Shown here one piece after another: positions 13,247-26,082 of a stretch of 64,000 nucleotides of DNA. Under the pieces are notes generated by a model. That model was given only the letters and a program-made list of their open reading frames with translations, was not told the DNA's origin and ran no database searches. Origin of the DNA: Liquidambar formosana. Its lineage: Eukaryota > Streptophyta > Magnoliopsida > Saxifragales > Altingiaceae. Positions within the stretch are counted from its first letter, which is position 1; each line of letters starts with the position of its first letter. Location of the stretch: positions 14,283,848 through 14,347,847 of the forward strand of contig CM077820.1 in assembly GCA_039720395.1 (NCBI GenBank), written 5' to 3'. The translations under genes and the position numbers were made by a program.

Positions 13247-14039
13247 GATAGAGGTAACCGTAGGAACCTACACGCTTTAAGCCATGGAGTCTCTTATTAT
13301 GTTCAAGTCAGATCACTCACCCAATATTCTTTCATCACGAGGGGTGATGAGTCCTTCAATTACCGCTGTTGTGTTTGCAAAATTGTATATCGTAGAATCC
13401 TTAACTGTAAGGGGCTGATTCTGGATGTTTAAATCGTTGGGTGCCAGACTTCTGGTTATGTTTCTGGCGTTGCGTTTAAGTTAGAATGATTTTGTGAAGC
13501 TAAAGTAGTGACCATGAGTTTGTAAGAAAGAGATTTAGATGAGGTGAGTTTTCTGAGATTTGAAGGGTTGGTGAAGAGTGTTCGAGCACTTGCAATTAAA
13601 CTCTGGTTTTTGAGAAAAACTGCTCTCACATGAATCAAGAGCAGATTTCGATAACCAGTGCACTGTTGGGAATCCGATGCTATTAAAGATTAATTAATCC
13701 TCTCGAGATCTGTAACTGTTTGGCAATAATGTTTCTTTTTGACATAATGCTGTTGCTTTGTTGACAATTAATCATACCTCGATACTGCAGTCTCCTGATC
13801 ACGCTAATTGTGTCGGTCAACAGATAAAGGTCTTAGACTGATGGGTTAGGTGTGCCATGGTTTGGACATACTAGGTTTTGGGCACCAATGCGGGTTTGTT
13901 TGGATAGGCCCAACAAGTGTTATTGGGTAGAAGGAATACTAGCCCATTGTTCTTACACCAATAAGAATAGGAAGCCCAAATGGTTTGATCCCAAAGAAAA
14001 AAAAAATGTGCAACAAATAGTAATATCACAATGAGGTAA

Positions 14040-14230
14040 GAATTCACACACCCAAACTCACAATTTTTACAACAAATTTTGTAGATTGTTCATTTATTCT
14101 GCCATTAGGGTGAGGAAATCTAGTAAGAATTCACATATACAAACTCAAAAGGTATTATTTCTATAGCAAGTTTTGCATATTGTTATTTTGATAGAATTCC
14201 TGCCGTTAAGGGAAGGAAATCCACTAAACA
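14040..14230 (+). repeat. Two diverged ~110-bp tandem units in the copia interior
   Basis: Both units begin GTAAGAATTCACA and end with a GGAAATC(C)A-type motif, at about 14,036-14,130 and 14,131-14,225. They probably result from local duplication in the decayed element. The region from 11,590 to 14,030 outside the coiled-coil ORF shows no readable gag. Confidence 0.5.
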
Positions 14231-14778
14231 GAGGAACGGCGAGAATTTTCAATAAATGTTTTGATATTATGAACTAAAAGTTCAAACAATCATTTACTTG
14301 GAAATCCTTGCAGGACAACAAGTTAATATAGCAACAAATGAATCTAAGACATGTTTGAAGCATAAAAACTTGTCAGTGATAAGGATAAAAATCCCATAAA
14401 GGAAAAAAATTGGTGTTCCTGAAGAGGCCATGCCCACAAAATAGGCAATAAAAATAATTGATCCATCCAATTGGTAATGGACAATAAATCTCCTGAAGAG
14501 CTATCCCCTGAAATGGAACCTTCTGAAGAGTTAATTCCTTAAATGTAGGTATATGTACTTAACTTGATTGAATGATTCATGATAATTAGTTTTATACAAA
14601 ACTTAGTCAGATATTCACACCCCTAAAGCAGAATCTCTTGAAGAGAAACTCCCTGAATAGTTATCCCCTGAAGTGGAATTTTTTGAAGTGAAATCTCCTG
14701 AAAAAATTATTCCCTAAAGAGGAATATGTACCTAACAATAATGAGATCTCAATAAATTATATAAGTTCAGAAGAAATA

Positions 14779-16380
14779 TTGGATAGAAACAAAATTGTTG
14801 TTGACAACATATTTTCTTTTAAAGTTGTTCTTGACATTACCAAAAGTAATGATGAAATTAAACAACAAATCGTCAAAGAGAATCGACGTAGAAATTATTG
14901 GCCAATGTGGAAAGAAGTAATTCAAGCAGAGTTAAACTTGCTTGTAACATGTGAAGTATTTGGACCTGTAGTCCAGAGCCTATCAAATATAAATGGGTAT
15001 TCGAAATGAGAAAAAAAAATTTGTGAGAAGGGGCATATGTTTAATTTTATAGAAAAGCACTATAGAAGAGGCTATTAAATAAGAAATAAATATTCTCATA
15101 ATTTCTCATATAACTCCTGAAGAGGAAATTAAAAGTCCCTGAAGAAACTAAAAATAATAAAGAGGTCTATGGAAATGAAGAAATTTCCATAAATTATGCA
15201 TGCGTTATGGAATCACATAAAGGTGATTATTAATTACGTAGTAGCTATTAAAATTTCAAAAATGACGACAATCTTAAACCACACACTGTAGACGAATGTT
15301 GCAGTACACCTGACTGGTTAAAGTAGAAAGAAACAACCCAAATGGAATTGGATTCGCTAGTGAAACGTAAAGCATTTGGACATGAAGTCCTAACACCCAA
15401 TGATGTGAAACCCGTGGGTTATAAATGGGTGTTTGTAAGAAAGCGTAATGATAGAAATGAGATCATTAGATATAAAACTTGGTTTCTTGCAGAAACCATA
15501 GATTGATCATGAAGAAACATATCCACTTGTAATGGATGGCATTACATTTAAATGCAATTATATATATATATATATGAAAGTCCCTAAAGGATCCAAATTA
15601 CCTGAAGCAAATATCACAAAAATGTACTCAATTAAACTGAGACAATCCCTGTATGGATTAAAACAAACTAGAAGATTGTGGTAAAATCATTTTAGTGGGT
15701 ACTTAGTTAAAGAAGGATATGTTAACAATTTTATATGCCCTTAAAAAATTAGAATCGGGATTAGTCATCATTACAATTTATGTTGATGATATAAATTTAA
15801 TTGAGACTCTTGAAGAGTTTATGAAAACTGTTAAATATTTAAAGAAGAGAGAACAAAATATTGTCTCGGCCTATATTTCGAGCATAAATCAAACAGAATC
15901 CTTATCATACCAAAAAGGTATTGAAACATTTTAACATGGATAAATCACATTCATTAAGTTCTCCCATGACAGTTTGATCTCTTGAAATTAAGAAATATCA
16001 ATTTCACCCCAAATAAGATAATGAAATGCTACTTGGTCCTGAAGTACTATATTTTAGTACAATAGGCAATTTGTTATATCTAGCATAATGCACTAACCCT
16101 TATACATCATTTTTAGTCAACTTGTTAGCAGGATTCAACTCTGTTCCAACTGGACAACAATGGAATAACATTAAACATATTTTATGCTGCCTCTAGAACT
16201 ACAGATTAGAGGAGTTGTATCAAAGGTGATCCTATCAAGCACATAAATATGAACTCCAGAAGAGTAGTGATATTGATGTCAAGCAAGACATGTTTAAGAA
16301 ATAATCTTGCAGATTTATTCACTAAAGTACTGTCAATAGCAACATTCAAGATGATAGTTCATAAAATTAGAATGCATCGA
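14779..16380 (+). pseudogene. Copia-type reverse transcriptase/RNase H remnants
   Basis: Scattered fragments in different frames match the copia RT (RVT_2) pattern. The opening W..W..AI..EL..L..EVFGPV motif occurs twice (about 14,905-15,000 and 15,325-15,445), the second continuing into GYKWVFVRKRN. The catalytic YVDD box is at 15,779-15,790, and a tail resembling the copia RNase H region follows near 16,137. The doubled RT opening implies an internal duplication. Numerous stops and frameshifts mean no functional product. Confidence 0.8.
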
Positions 16381-16660
16381 GTTTGCGATCAATCAAATTG
16401 ATACCTATCTTCTTATTAGGGGGACAAATTCATTTTTGGACATATATACGCTGTACTTTTTTTCTTTCAATCAGGTTTTGTCCCATTGGGTTTTCTAGCA
16501 AGGCTTTAATGAGACAGTTTTTCTTTAGTGCATCCAACACCATTTTAAGATTCACAAAATTTTGTACTTTTTTTCCTTCGTTAGTTTTTTCTCACTAAGT
16601 TTTTCTAACAAGGTTTTAATGAGGCAAATTATCTTAGTGTAGTGGACATTTAAGGGCGAG

Positions 16661-16958
16661 TGTTATAAAATATATGGGTGGGTGGATGGCACCGCGTACT
16701 ACCCCATTTGTATTGAGAGTGCTGATTCTTTTTCTCTATAGTGCTACATCCATTACACATCGAAGTACCTCCATCAAAATGTTATATTATTCCTAAGTGG
16801 AGGAATCATAATTAGGTTGAAGCCTATATAAAGAGAGCATTTGTTAGAAAGATATACAGAAGCGGATGAAAGGAAGAGTTGAATAAAAGAGAAGTTATAA
16901 TCTCTCTATGCACTTGTTCTAAATTCATTTTCTCCTCTACTAAGTTCTTCGTTTTACA
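16661..16958 (+). repeat. Right LTR of the copia element
   Basis: Starts TGTTATAAAATATATGGG directly after the purine tract and ends GTTTTACA. It is alignable to the left LTR throughout, including the CCTATATAAAG TATA-like motif. Confidence 0.88.
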
Positions 16959-19344
16959 ACACATAAACCATTTTGACCCTCATTTTGTCTTGTACGTCCT
17001 GATACATTGACACTTGAATGGAGACGGGATGGGCCCGATGGGGCAAGGTAAGGGGAAAAAAAAACGAAAGGTGGAAGGACAAAAGTAACCTCCGGATCCC
17101 ACTTTTGCAATTTTTATTTTTTTATTATTATTCTTTTTTGGTTACTCACACTTTATGATTATTATTATTTTTTTGTTAAGTTGTAGAAAACTCTTTAAAG
17201 AATTGAGGAGGTCAACGGACTATACATAATCTTCAAAACCATTTAATGTGCCCTCAAATTTTTATTTTAATTTTTTTAATTAATCATACTGTTAGTCTTC
17301 GTATATATAAATTTATCAAAAAAAAAAAAAAAAAAAAAACAGAAAAAAGCTTATTTTCAATAATGTTCACATGATTGTTTTTATCTTTTTGGGTTGGCTA
17401 CTGATGATCTAACTAATTAAAAAAAGTTAAATTTTTGAAAGCACATTGCATGATTTTAAATATTAGGGAGTAATTCACAGAACCCCCAATACTTTGGGGG
17501 TTTCAATAATTTACCCTCATTTTTTTTTTTTTACTATCAAATGTATCCAATAATTTCAAAGGACAACATTATACCCCATCCATATAAAAAGAAGAGAAAA
17601 CTGAACGGAAAACATTTTTTTTTCTTTTATGTTTTTTAACTTTTGATATCAACACTTTCTGCCTTACAATGATGATGGATATGAATTACGATTATCATCC
17701 ATTCCACATTGGTTAATGCTCAAATGGTTGACCTCAATAATGATCGAGTAGAATATCAAATTCAAGATCACACGATTTTTAAGGTGTAATTCTTAGAAAA
17801 CTTTATTTATTTATTTATTTTTGGGTATATTGAAATGCCCTCCATCAAATGTTTACAATGCTACAAAGGGCTCATGCACTTTAATTTTTGTCCTTGTGGA
17901 CCAATAGGACAAAATCATTTCAAAAAGAAAAACGTTTAAGATATCAGATATTGTTATCAAATTTTTTTATTGGGAGATGATGAACCTCTTTTGCTTTGAT
18001 TTTAAGGTGCATTTAGATGAAATTTGTAAGAAGGATTTGGGATCAGGATGAGATTTTTTTTGTAATTCCATCATGACCAATTATATTGTTTAGGTAGTCC
18101 AAGACCAAATTTGCCAAATTCTAATATATGCTATATTTTGGATAATGAATTTCTATGTGAAATTTGTTTTTGAGATGGAATTTGTAAAATTTTTATAAGA
18201 AATTTCCTTACAAAAATTTTACAAATTCTATCTCAAAGACAAATTCCACCTAAAAATTCCTTATCCAAACATAGCATGGGATTTGAACATTGGATTTAAT
18301 TTGAAGGATTAAAATCCTACTTTCAATTAACTCCCTTTTAAATGAGATTTAAAAAAGGAAAACTTAGAACATCACGAACTATTGCCGCACTCATCATCGT
18401 TATTGTTGTAATTACCATCAACTGTTATGCACCACAACCAAACATTACCACCTTCCAACATACACCTAGTGGTTTGGATTTTACGAATTCAATTATTAGA
18501 TTAGATAGTCTTCTCATGTAGATGATTCATGTCAAAACCAAGTTAATCCAAAATTGATTACTATTCAATCTAAAACTTGCACTTTTAAATCAATAACAAT
18601 CGCTCATTTATAAACATTTTGGATGGCGTAACTCTCAATCTCGAATCAACTTAATTTTTTATACAAATCGCCTACATATGAAACAGATTTAATCTAATGG
18701 TTAATTTCATAAAATACGAATTACTAAATAGAATTTTGAAGTGCACTTGTTATTAGTAATATCAAGTGCACCTGGCAATACAGGCACTATATAAATTATA
18801 TATTTTTAGTGGGTTAGGCTAATGTTTCTACAATTGGTATTGATAAGGCTTAAGAGTTCTGATATCCTAACCTCTCTTTAAACAGAATTATTTGAAAAGT
18901 TACCTTGTATTATTGGACCAATAAATCATTAGTGACCATCAAGAAATAGGCATACCATCGATGCTATGAAGTATGAACCAAACCATAAGCTAATAGAATA
19001 AAACCAATCCAACCCATGTATAGGTAGATTCGGTTTGAAGAGAATTTTTTCACATTTTTTTTTTATTACAACAGAATATAAGTATTTATTATAATAATAA
19101 AATATCCGTATAACGCAATTGACGAAAGACATGAGTTTATAAATTTTTTTTTAAAGAACAATAAGTACATTTCTAATATATAAAATTCAACTCTACTAAA
19201 TTATATTTTAGTCTCAATTACATAAAATCAACTATATGGATCATTTTACGCTGATCAATCCTATCAAGGGCTGTTTTGCTCAGTTCTCAGTATCATTATG
19301 CACAATCCTAAAGGGTCATTCTTGCACGGCTGAAATTATAAGGA
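16959..19344. other. AT-rich intergenic region
   Basis: No gene is seen. If the copia element interrupted the oxidoreductase promoter, the first few hundred bases here would be the displaced upstream sequence. There is a poly(A)/AT-rich part near 17,319-17,339 and a foldback element at 18,128-18,278. Confidence 0.5.
18128..18278. repeat. Foldback (MITE-like) hairpin
   Basis: Two arms of about 70 bp are inverted copies of each other. The left arm begins ATGCTATATTTTGGATAATG and the right arm ends CTTATCCAAACATAGCAT, with almost no loop. There is no coding content. Target duplications are not clear. Confidence 0.7.
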
Positions 19345-19440
19345 AGTGACTAACGGGGGTTGGTTTAATTGGTAAGGATCAAAATTCTTTACTTGTAAGG
19401 CTTAGGTTCAACTCCTGCTGCTAGTAGTTTTCCTTAGTAG
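19345..19440 (+). mobile_element. tRNA-derived SINE-like sequence
   Basis: A Pol III A-box-like TGGTTTAATTGG (19361-19372) is followed 32 bp later by a B-box-like GGTTCAACTCC (19405-19415), the arrangement of tRNA-derived SINEs. No cloverleaf tRNA could be folded by eye. It lies just upstream of the CYP716 exon remnant, replacing the normal intron. Confidence 0.5.
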
Positions 19441-19494
19441 GTGATCTTTAAATTTAATGTAAGTCCTCGATCGCTGAGACTTACCACTTATCTA

Positions 19495-20045
19495 TTTTAT
19501 TGTAGACATATTGGACCAGGCATGCGACACACAAAAATCCCATATATGTACTTCTTAAATCCAGAGAAATTTGATCTTTCAAGATTTGAAGGGAAGGGAC
19601 CTGTACCGTACACTTTTGTACCATTTAGGGGAGGACAACAAATGTGCCCTGGAAGAGAGTATGTTCGATTTGAAGCACTCGTTTTCATGCACAATGTGGT
19701 GACAAAATTCAAATGGGAGAAAGCAATTTCAAATGAAAAGATCACGTATAAACCAATGCATTCCTACTCCAGTAAATGGTCCATCTTCCAATTTGTCATC
19801 GACCTCATGAAAAATAATTGCTTTACTACTTCTTTGTTTCTGAACCTTGTCTAAAACTATCTTTATTTTATGGTTTCCCTTTCATTTTTTTTTCTCTGGG
19901 GATAAATAGTTTCCCCTTCATAACTAATAGTAAACGGCACTTGCAATACGTTGTATACATGTTTTCATGTTTCCATGCATGCATAATACCCTGTTAGCTC
20001 CTTTGAGCCTTTAATTCAATAAATTGCAAGTTATGCATCTTTGTA
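19495..20045 (+). pseudogene. CYP716 last-exon fragment
   Basis: From a 3' splice-site-like ATTTTATTGTAG the sequence follows exon 3 of the CYP716 gene at 39,391-39,690. It includes the PERF-region equivalent and a degenerate heme loop [10 protein letters not shown], in which the heme Cys is kept but the conserved Arg is Gln. A frameshift near 19,760 replaces the C-terminal [14 protein letters not shown] equivalent. The 3' UTR similarity continues to about 20,045, including an AATAAA. Exons 1 and 2 are absent. It is the most upstream member of the CYP716 array. Confidence 0.85.
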
Positions 20046-21211
20046 GCCTAGCTAGTGTTGTTTTCAATTGCTTTGTTTGAAATAAAGAAGATGACCAATC
20101 TTTTAGACATTTTTTTATTTTATTGTTTCTTTTAAATGCATGTAATAGTATCATAGAGTAAAAATATACCATCTTTCTCGTGGGTTAATTTATTATATAT
20201 CTCATGCATATGGAGGATAAAACCATCATACAAATAATATATCCCTTGGTTGAAAAGAACACAAAACACATGAAAATGATGTGTTTATCTTATCCGACAT
20301 ATCAAACATAAGTTGAATTGACAAATTTAGTATTAAGGGAAAGAATAAAAGTTTAGGAAAAACGCTACAGCTTCAAACAAAAGAACTTGCTGATACATTA
20401 CATTGTCAACAAGAAACGAAGGATTTATCAACATATCATCAGCTACGTTTTTATTAAAATGTTGTTATAGAAACGTTGTTAAAAAAATGAAAAAAATGTT
20501 ACTCTGGTTTAAGTAATTAACAACGTTGGTTTCCTAAACGTGGTAAATACATGGTTTTTTTTTAATGTCGTTGATTTATTATGGTGCTTTCACAACATTT
20601 TTGCAGCGTTCAATAAACGTGTCGACTCTAAACAAGGGGCGGGAATTTTTGCAACATTTTTGCTGCTTTTAGTCTCTGATGACCATCTCTGTCACCTTGC
20701 ATATCTTGTTTGAGTTCGCCGGCTTCTTCATCCACCGTCAATTTCGCCGGAGCATGCCTGCCGTGAATCATTCTGAGGTACGTCTCACCGTCTCGCTCCT
20801 CCTCTATCTGGGTATTGGGTAAATTTCTCTCTCACACACACAATGTCTGTCTCACTCTGTCTCTTTAATCCCTCGCTATATCTTATGGGTGTGTATAGAT
20901 ATATACACACACACAAGCTATCAGTATCTCACCCTCTCTCTCGCTATTTAGGAGAACACTCTCCGTCGTCGTCCGTCGTCGCCGACTAGCCGCCGGTGTC
21001 CGACATCCGCAGTTTTTCATCTCCTCTCTTGCTCTATTTCTCTCTCCATCTGCGAAATCCATCTCCGAGCAGCTCCAAACGCGAACTCCACCGACCTCGC
21101 CGACGAAACCCTTTGTATGTTCTTCTCAATCCTGAAAAATGCCATAAGTTTTGGGTTTTTTTTTTTTCCATTATTCCTTACACGATTTTAGCGTTTACAA
21201 ATTTCTTACTT

Positions 21212-21213
<2 letters not shown>

Positions 21214-21280
<67 letters not shown>
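21214..21280. repeat. (CT)n-(TA)n compound microsatellite
   Basis: A CT run switches directly to TA repeats, followed by poly(T). No gene is associated. Confidence 0.95.
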
Positions 21281-21289
<9 letters not shown>

Positions 21290-23063
21290 TTTAATTTTTA
21301 AATTTTTGTTTTTTTCAAACCTAGGAAATCAAAGGGATACATAGGCAAGAGGTGTGATGAAATCATAACTTGTTGGATGATTTTTAATATGCATTTTCCA
21401 TCTGAATTCAAGGCAATTTGATCTAGATTTCCATGGTTTTTTAAGGACAATTTTCTGTGCATTAAATCAGGCAGTTGATTTTGTTTGTATCCAAGTGCTA
21501 AGTTTACACAATGATGGGTCCCCATTTGAGCTTTTGGTTTTTTCACTGAAGATATAAATTGAAAGGCCTATCATGCAATTATCATGGATAGACCCAATGA
21601 GAGACCTTAAGCCCAATATAGGAGTCATCCTACATTTGTATGATTTGTTTTCCTCTGGTTTTTGGGTGCTGTTCCAGCCGGTATTTTTTTATTTATTTTT
21701 TTCCTTTTGGCTTCATCTCCTAATATGCTTTATCCCCATGGGGGATTTGTTCTGTTGGTGCTGTTGGGTGTTGGGTCCAGCTTCAATGTTTGGGTGTAAA
21801 TTACTTTCTTGTTTATTAAAAAAATAATTTTCTATTTCTATTGGCCGACCAAAAAAAAGAGAAAAGGGGGGGGGGGGAATTTAGCTATTCACTCTGCTGT
21901 GTTTTTTTTTTTTTTCTCTTTTTGGCAATGAAGATTTTGGGCAAAACTTTTTCTTCCCTAATTTTTTATATTATTGAACCCTAACAAATTTAGCTATTCA
22001 CTCTGCTTATTTCTCACTCATACTAAACGTGCTGTGAGAGAATTTGCTATTACTAGTTTGTGTTTTTATATGTTTTCTTGTTTAAGTTATTAAGACAAGA
22101 ACCTAATTTTTATTTTTATTTTTTACTTTTTATTTTTTGTGTTTGTCACTTTATCTTATTGTTACAAAGTAGAAAATTTCCTTTGAAAATTTTAATCATA
22201 TTCGCATTAAAATTTTTGAATCTCTCTCTCTTTCTCTCTCTACGCACGTGTGTGCGTGCGCACACACACACACATACCTATATGTGCATTTTAGTGTCTC
22301 AAGATCTAGTTAATTTAAGCTTTATGATTTGTGATTTCCAGGTGATGAATTTAGATCTAGATTTGTGTGTCCTTTTTGCTTGGGAGGGCTATTAAAATTT
22401 CAGCTGATTTTTTTTTTTCCACCTTCCCTTATACCATTTTTACTTTCATGATTGGTTTATGTTAAAATTTTGGATAAAATTTATGTAAATCCACCTTCCA
22501 TTCTTCAGTTTGCACTCCACCTCCCCACTCTTTATTTTATTTATTTATTATAACTTCAGATTTACCCATTTCGTGTTTTGGTTTAATTTGATTGTGTATG
22601 GTTTTGATTAATCGGCTTACCACTTTAACACTGTAACAGCTCTGTTGCTTTGTGTGACTGTAGTTATCATAATGTATAGACTTTAAATATAGTAAGTTTG
22701 AGGAAAAAAAATCCTTCATTGATTAATTGTGGTGTTAATCCTTTATTGGCTAAGTTCTATGGTCTTGACTGCTATGACTTTTTGCATCCGATCTCTAATG
22801 AAACTGATTGACATTAAACTGCGTGTATAACTGTGTGATTGCTTGCTGGAAATTAAGCTCAGAGGCTAATCTTTAATGTATAAGCATGATCACCCTACCA
22901 GTCTCTAGTATGGGTAGGGTTGTCATGCTTGATCTGGCAGAAATAACAATTAGGTTGTCATGATTTTGTCATAGACAGGACATCATGTCGTTGAAGGACA
23001 CTGCATTTCATGAGGCATTTCTTAATGTTATTACTAAAATCACTCTTTGAAAGATTCAAAACC

Positions 23064-23085
23064 ACTCTCTCTCTCTCTCTCTCCC

Positions 23086-23131
<46 letters not shown>

Positions 23132-23224
23132 CATACATATATATATATATATGTATGTAAATGCATATATATATATATGTATGTATATATACACACATAT
23201 ATATATGTATATATATAGACATAA

Positions 23225-23262
<38 letters not shown>

Positions 23263-23272
23263 ATAAATACAT

Positions 23273-23314
<42 letters not shown>
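23064..23314. repeat. Large compound (CT)/(TA)/(TG)/(CA) microsatellite
   Basis: About 250 bp of alternating dinucleotide repeats, partly palindromic: a TG tract near 23,099-23,127 and a CA tract near 23,271-23,297, separated by TA-rich repeats. Open frames here exist only because the repeat lacks stops. Confidence 0.95.
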
Positions 23315-23549
23315 CACACAAACACACTATACATCATTCTTTTCCTTTAAACATGCATCATTATATCCCAAGTCCTTATTTATTGATGCAACCCTTACAC
23401 AAGTTCTGGTACTTAGAGCCTTGGCCTCAAAATATCATAATGGTTTGGTGATGTTGTTATGATGGTGTGTTTATCTTTATTAATTGGAAAAAGTGATTCT
23501 TCTATCTTAATTATTTCTTCTTTGCTTAGTGTGTTACTGTTAAATGCGT

Positions 23550-23935
23550 AAGAGGTAGTGGTCATCAAGGCAGTGGTATATTGCACAGTGGACTACATGG
23601 TGTAGCTAACCTCGAAAATGTGAGAGGCAGTGGTCATCGAGGCAGTGGTATACTTGGTGCAGCTAACCTCGAAAATACTAGATGCCAACTCTTGAATTGT
23701 TGTTCATTTGACATTGAAGAAGTAGTTGTAGAGGGAAAAATTTCGTCAACAAATCCTTATGTAAAAGTTCATCATGTTCCTCTTGGATTAGATTGTTAGA
23801 AAGTTTTGGTGGACCAAGTAACAAATCCAACATTACCCTTGTACAGCTATTTACAAGAAATGTCATTGCTCGGGAAAGCTGTAGGGAGTACAACTGGTTG
23901 GCCTAGCAAATTCATTAGGTTATTGTAGTGGAGGT
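23550..23935 (+). pseudogene. CACTA-associated protein C-terminal remnant
   Basis: Translation around 23,716-23,925 gives VVVEGKISSTNP..VHHVPLGLDC, then after a stop at about 23,798 continues with L.SYLQEMSLLGKAVGST and GWP. This is the pattern of the conserved C-terminal segment of plant CACTA second-ORF proteins (known pattern: EG.I.ST.P...VH..PLG ... AVGTTVAWP). The preceding 23,550-23,680 holds two copies of a ~70-bp unit (GAGGTAGTGGTCATCAAGG / GAGGCAGTGGTCATCGAGG). The frame is broken. Confidence 0.6.
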
Positions 23936-25770
23936 AATACTTCTAAATTCTTTGTTAGTATAGCATAATAACTTTGGGTGTACATTTTGTCCTATAAATC
24001 AGCTGTGTTATCACAATGAGGTTAGTGGAGTATAGCAATAGGACGTCATGAATTTATTTCCTGGGGGCTAACATAATTGAGTATGATATTTTCATTGTCT
24101 TGGATATGAGGATGCATCTGTAATTTGCCCTCATTTTTTTTACAAATCAGATGAATGAGACTTAAGTGATAGATTGACTAGATGTGGGTGGGCTAGTTGA
24201 CTTGATCAATAGAGAAGTTGCAATTTAGATCCATCTCCATTGACTTAAAGCCATTGTATCCCCTTATCTAGAGAGGTTATCATGGACTGAGGCAAGCAGA
24301 TTTTTCAGTGTAATGTTACTTGCAAGCAATCTTTTAGTCATTGAGCTCCCCTCCTTATAGATTGGGTGTTTTTTTATTCATGGTCTTCGCAATTACATTG
24401 TGATAAAAATTTCATGAACTAGTTTTGGTTGTTGAGTTTCTCATAGGGAGATTGACTTGTTGATGTGGCCTAGCTGGAGCAGTTGGGTGTCCTACATATA
24501 CCCATGCTCTTTTTAGGTTTTTATAACTTCATTTTAGCATTTACCACTATTCTTAGTTTTTCTTTCAACTATTCAGGTGAAGCATATTGCTTTAAATCTC
24601 TTCTCCAAACTATTTATCCATGAAGTGTCATTGTTACTCAGTGTAATGATTAAAAATTTATAATTGAGGGCATGAATTACTTGATGCCTTGTGGTAAAAG
24701 GGGCAGTGTTGATTTTGATAATTGCTCTTTGATTGCTTTTTGAATGTAGGAGCTGTGTGTGGAGCATCTTGTGAATATGACCATAATTTTTATTCCTAAA
24801 GCACTTAAAACACTCTGATCATGGAGGACATGTTAGACATGTATCTTGAGTTCTAATGTTTATTCTATTGCTTGCATCTTCCTTAGTGGGTAACCATACA
24901 GTGTTTAGATTTTTTGATTTAGTATGTCTCTTTGGTTCAAATGTTCTCTTGTTTTTTTCTTCCATGGTGGGATTCCATGACTCTGGTGCAGATTTTTTGA
25001 TTTTCTGCTAGTCAATAAAATGCTCATTTCATTGCCAAAACAGTTAACCAAATAATTGATGCTAACCTGCAGGAAAGAAAGGGTATTGGCTGCAATAGGC
25101 AATGTGGGATCGGCTTAGCTTAGTTGCATGTTTAAACAGACATATAAATGCATTGTCAATGTTCTCTCTCTCTCTCTCTCTTTTTTTTTTTTTTTTCGAA
25201 ATTGTTCACATGGCAATGTGGTTATGATTGCTTATATGTGCTTGATTTAGGTGGGTCAGCACTGCAACCTCTGGCTCTGCAACAAGAGAGATCTGATTCT
25301 TACTATCTTGTGGGTTTCATTACAAAACTGGAAATTCGTCAAGGAATTTTCGATGACTAGAGGAATCCTTTGGTTATTCATGCATATAGACATACAGTAT
25401 TGCATTTCAAGTACTTGTGTGATTGATTGTTGCTTGTTTCCATAGTTATTTTGATTGACCATAATCTGGTTGTGAGTTTAGGAGAAAAAGATAGAAGGAA
25501 AACATTAGTTAGGAGAGGAGAAAAGAAAAGAAAGGGTAGTGGTTTCTCTCCCTAGCCTCTTGAATGCCCAACTAATTTATATGAATTAATTGTTTTTTTT
25601 TTTCAGGCCGTGGTGGTCTTCATGGATATGCAATGTATTTTTGGGAATGTATATGCTCCATATCGTTCCTTTAGGTCTAAGTCCTAATGTTTATAGTTTT
25701 ACTTGTACTTCTATTTATCAATTAATAAATACTACTTTCTGATAAAAAAAGTTGGTGCATAATTAATTTA

Positions 25771-26082
25771 CTTCTTTTCTTTCTATTATCTATGGGTTTT
25801 CTTTTCTTACACTAAGTTTGTGTGTGTTTGCAATGTTTTGCAAGGGTAGATTGTTGATGACTTATTAGTTTTTTTTGCGTGGTGGATGCAAGCTTTCTAG
25901 CTCGTTTTCTTTTGTCTATTTTTCTTCTTCTTTTCTTTCTATTATCTATGGGTTTTCTTTTCTTACACTAAGTCTGTATGTGTTTGCAATGTTTTGCAAG
26001 GGTAGATTGTTGATGACTTATTAGTTTTTTTTGCGTGGTGGATGCAAGCTTTCTAGCTCGTCTTCTTTTGTGTATTCTTCTT
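25771..26082. repeat. Two ~156-bp direct tandem copies
   Basis: Both copies start CTTCTTTTCTTTCTATTATC (25,771 and 25,927) and are nearly identical through the CTTTCTAGCTCG motif. It is a recent tandem duplication in the CACTA-like interior. Confidence 0.9.

Larger units (their letters stand above)
10742..16958 (+). mobile_element. Decayed Ty1-copia LTR retrotransposon
   Basis: Two direct repeats of about 298 bp bound a 5.6-kb interior. A primer-binding-like sequence follows the left LTR and a purine tract (TAAGGGCGAG, 16651-16660) precedes the right LTR. The interior shows copia reverse transcriptase/RNase H remnants in plus orientation near the 3' side, as expected for copia, but every frame is broken. 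The LTRs differ at many positions, so the insertion is not recent. I could not find matching 5-bp target duplications (CATTA on the left against ACACA on the right), which suggests decay or a rearranged end. It sits head-on against the 5' end of the minus-strand oxidoreductase gene. Confidence 0.85.

Noticed and set aside
19441..19500. Start of the CYP716 fragment ORF upstream of the exon
   Set aside because: It begins with GTG in SINE/intron-like sequence. Homology to CYP716 starts only after the splice-site-like TTGTAG at 19,505.
20355..20410. Left CACTA terminus at CGCTACAGCTTC
   Set aside because: The same bases align to the sister flank (GGAAACCTTAGAGCTGAG near 41,282), so they are probably host sequence outside the element. 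The true left tip was not found.
22958..23462. Several open frames of 80-150 codons on both strands rich in Tyr/Ile and Thr/His
   Set aside because: They are read through dinucleotide repeats that lack stop codons; there is no gene evidence.
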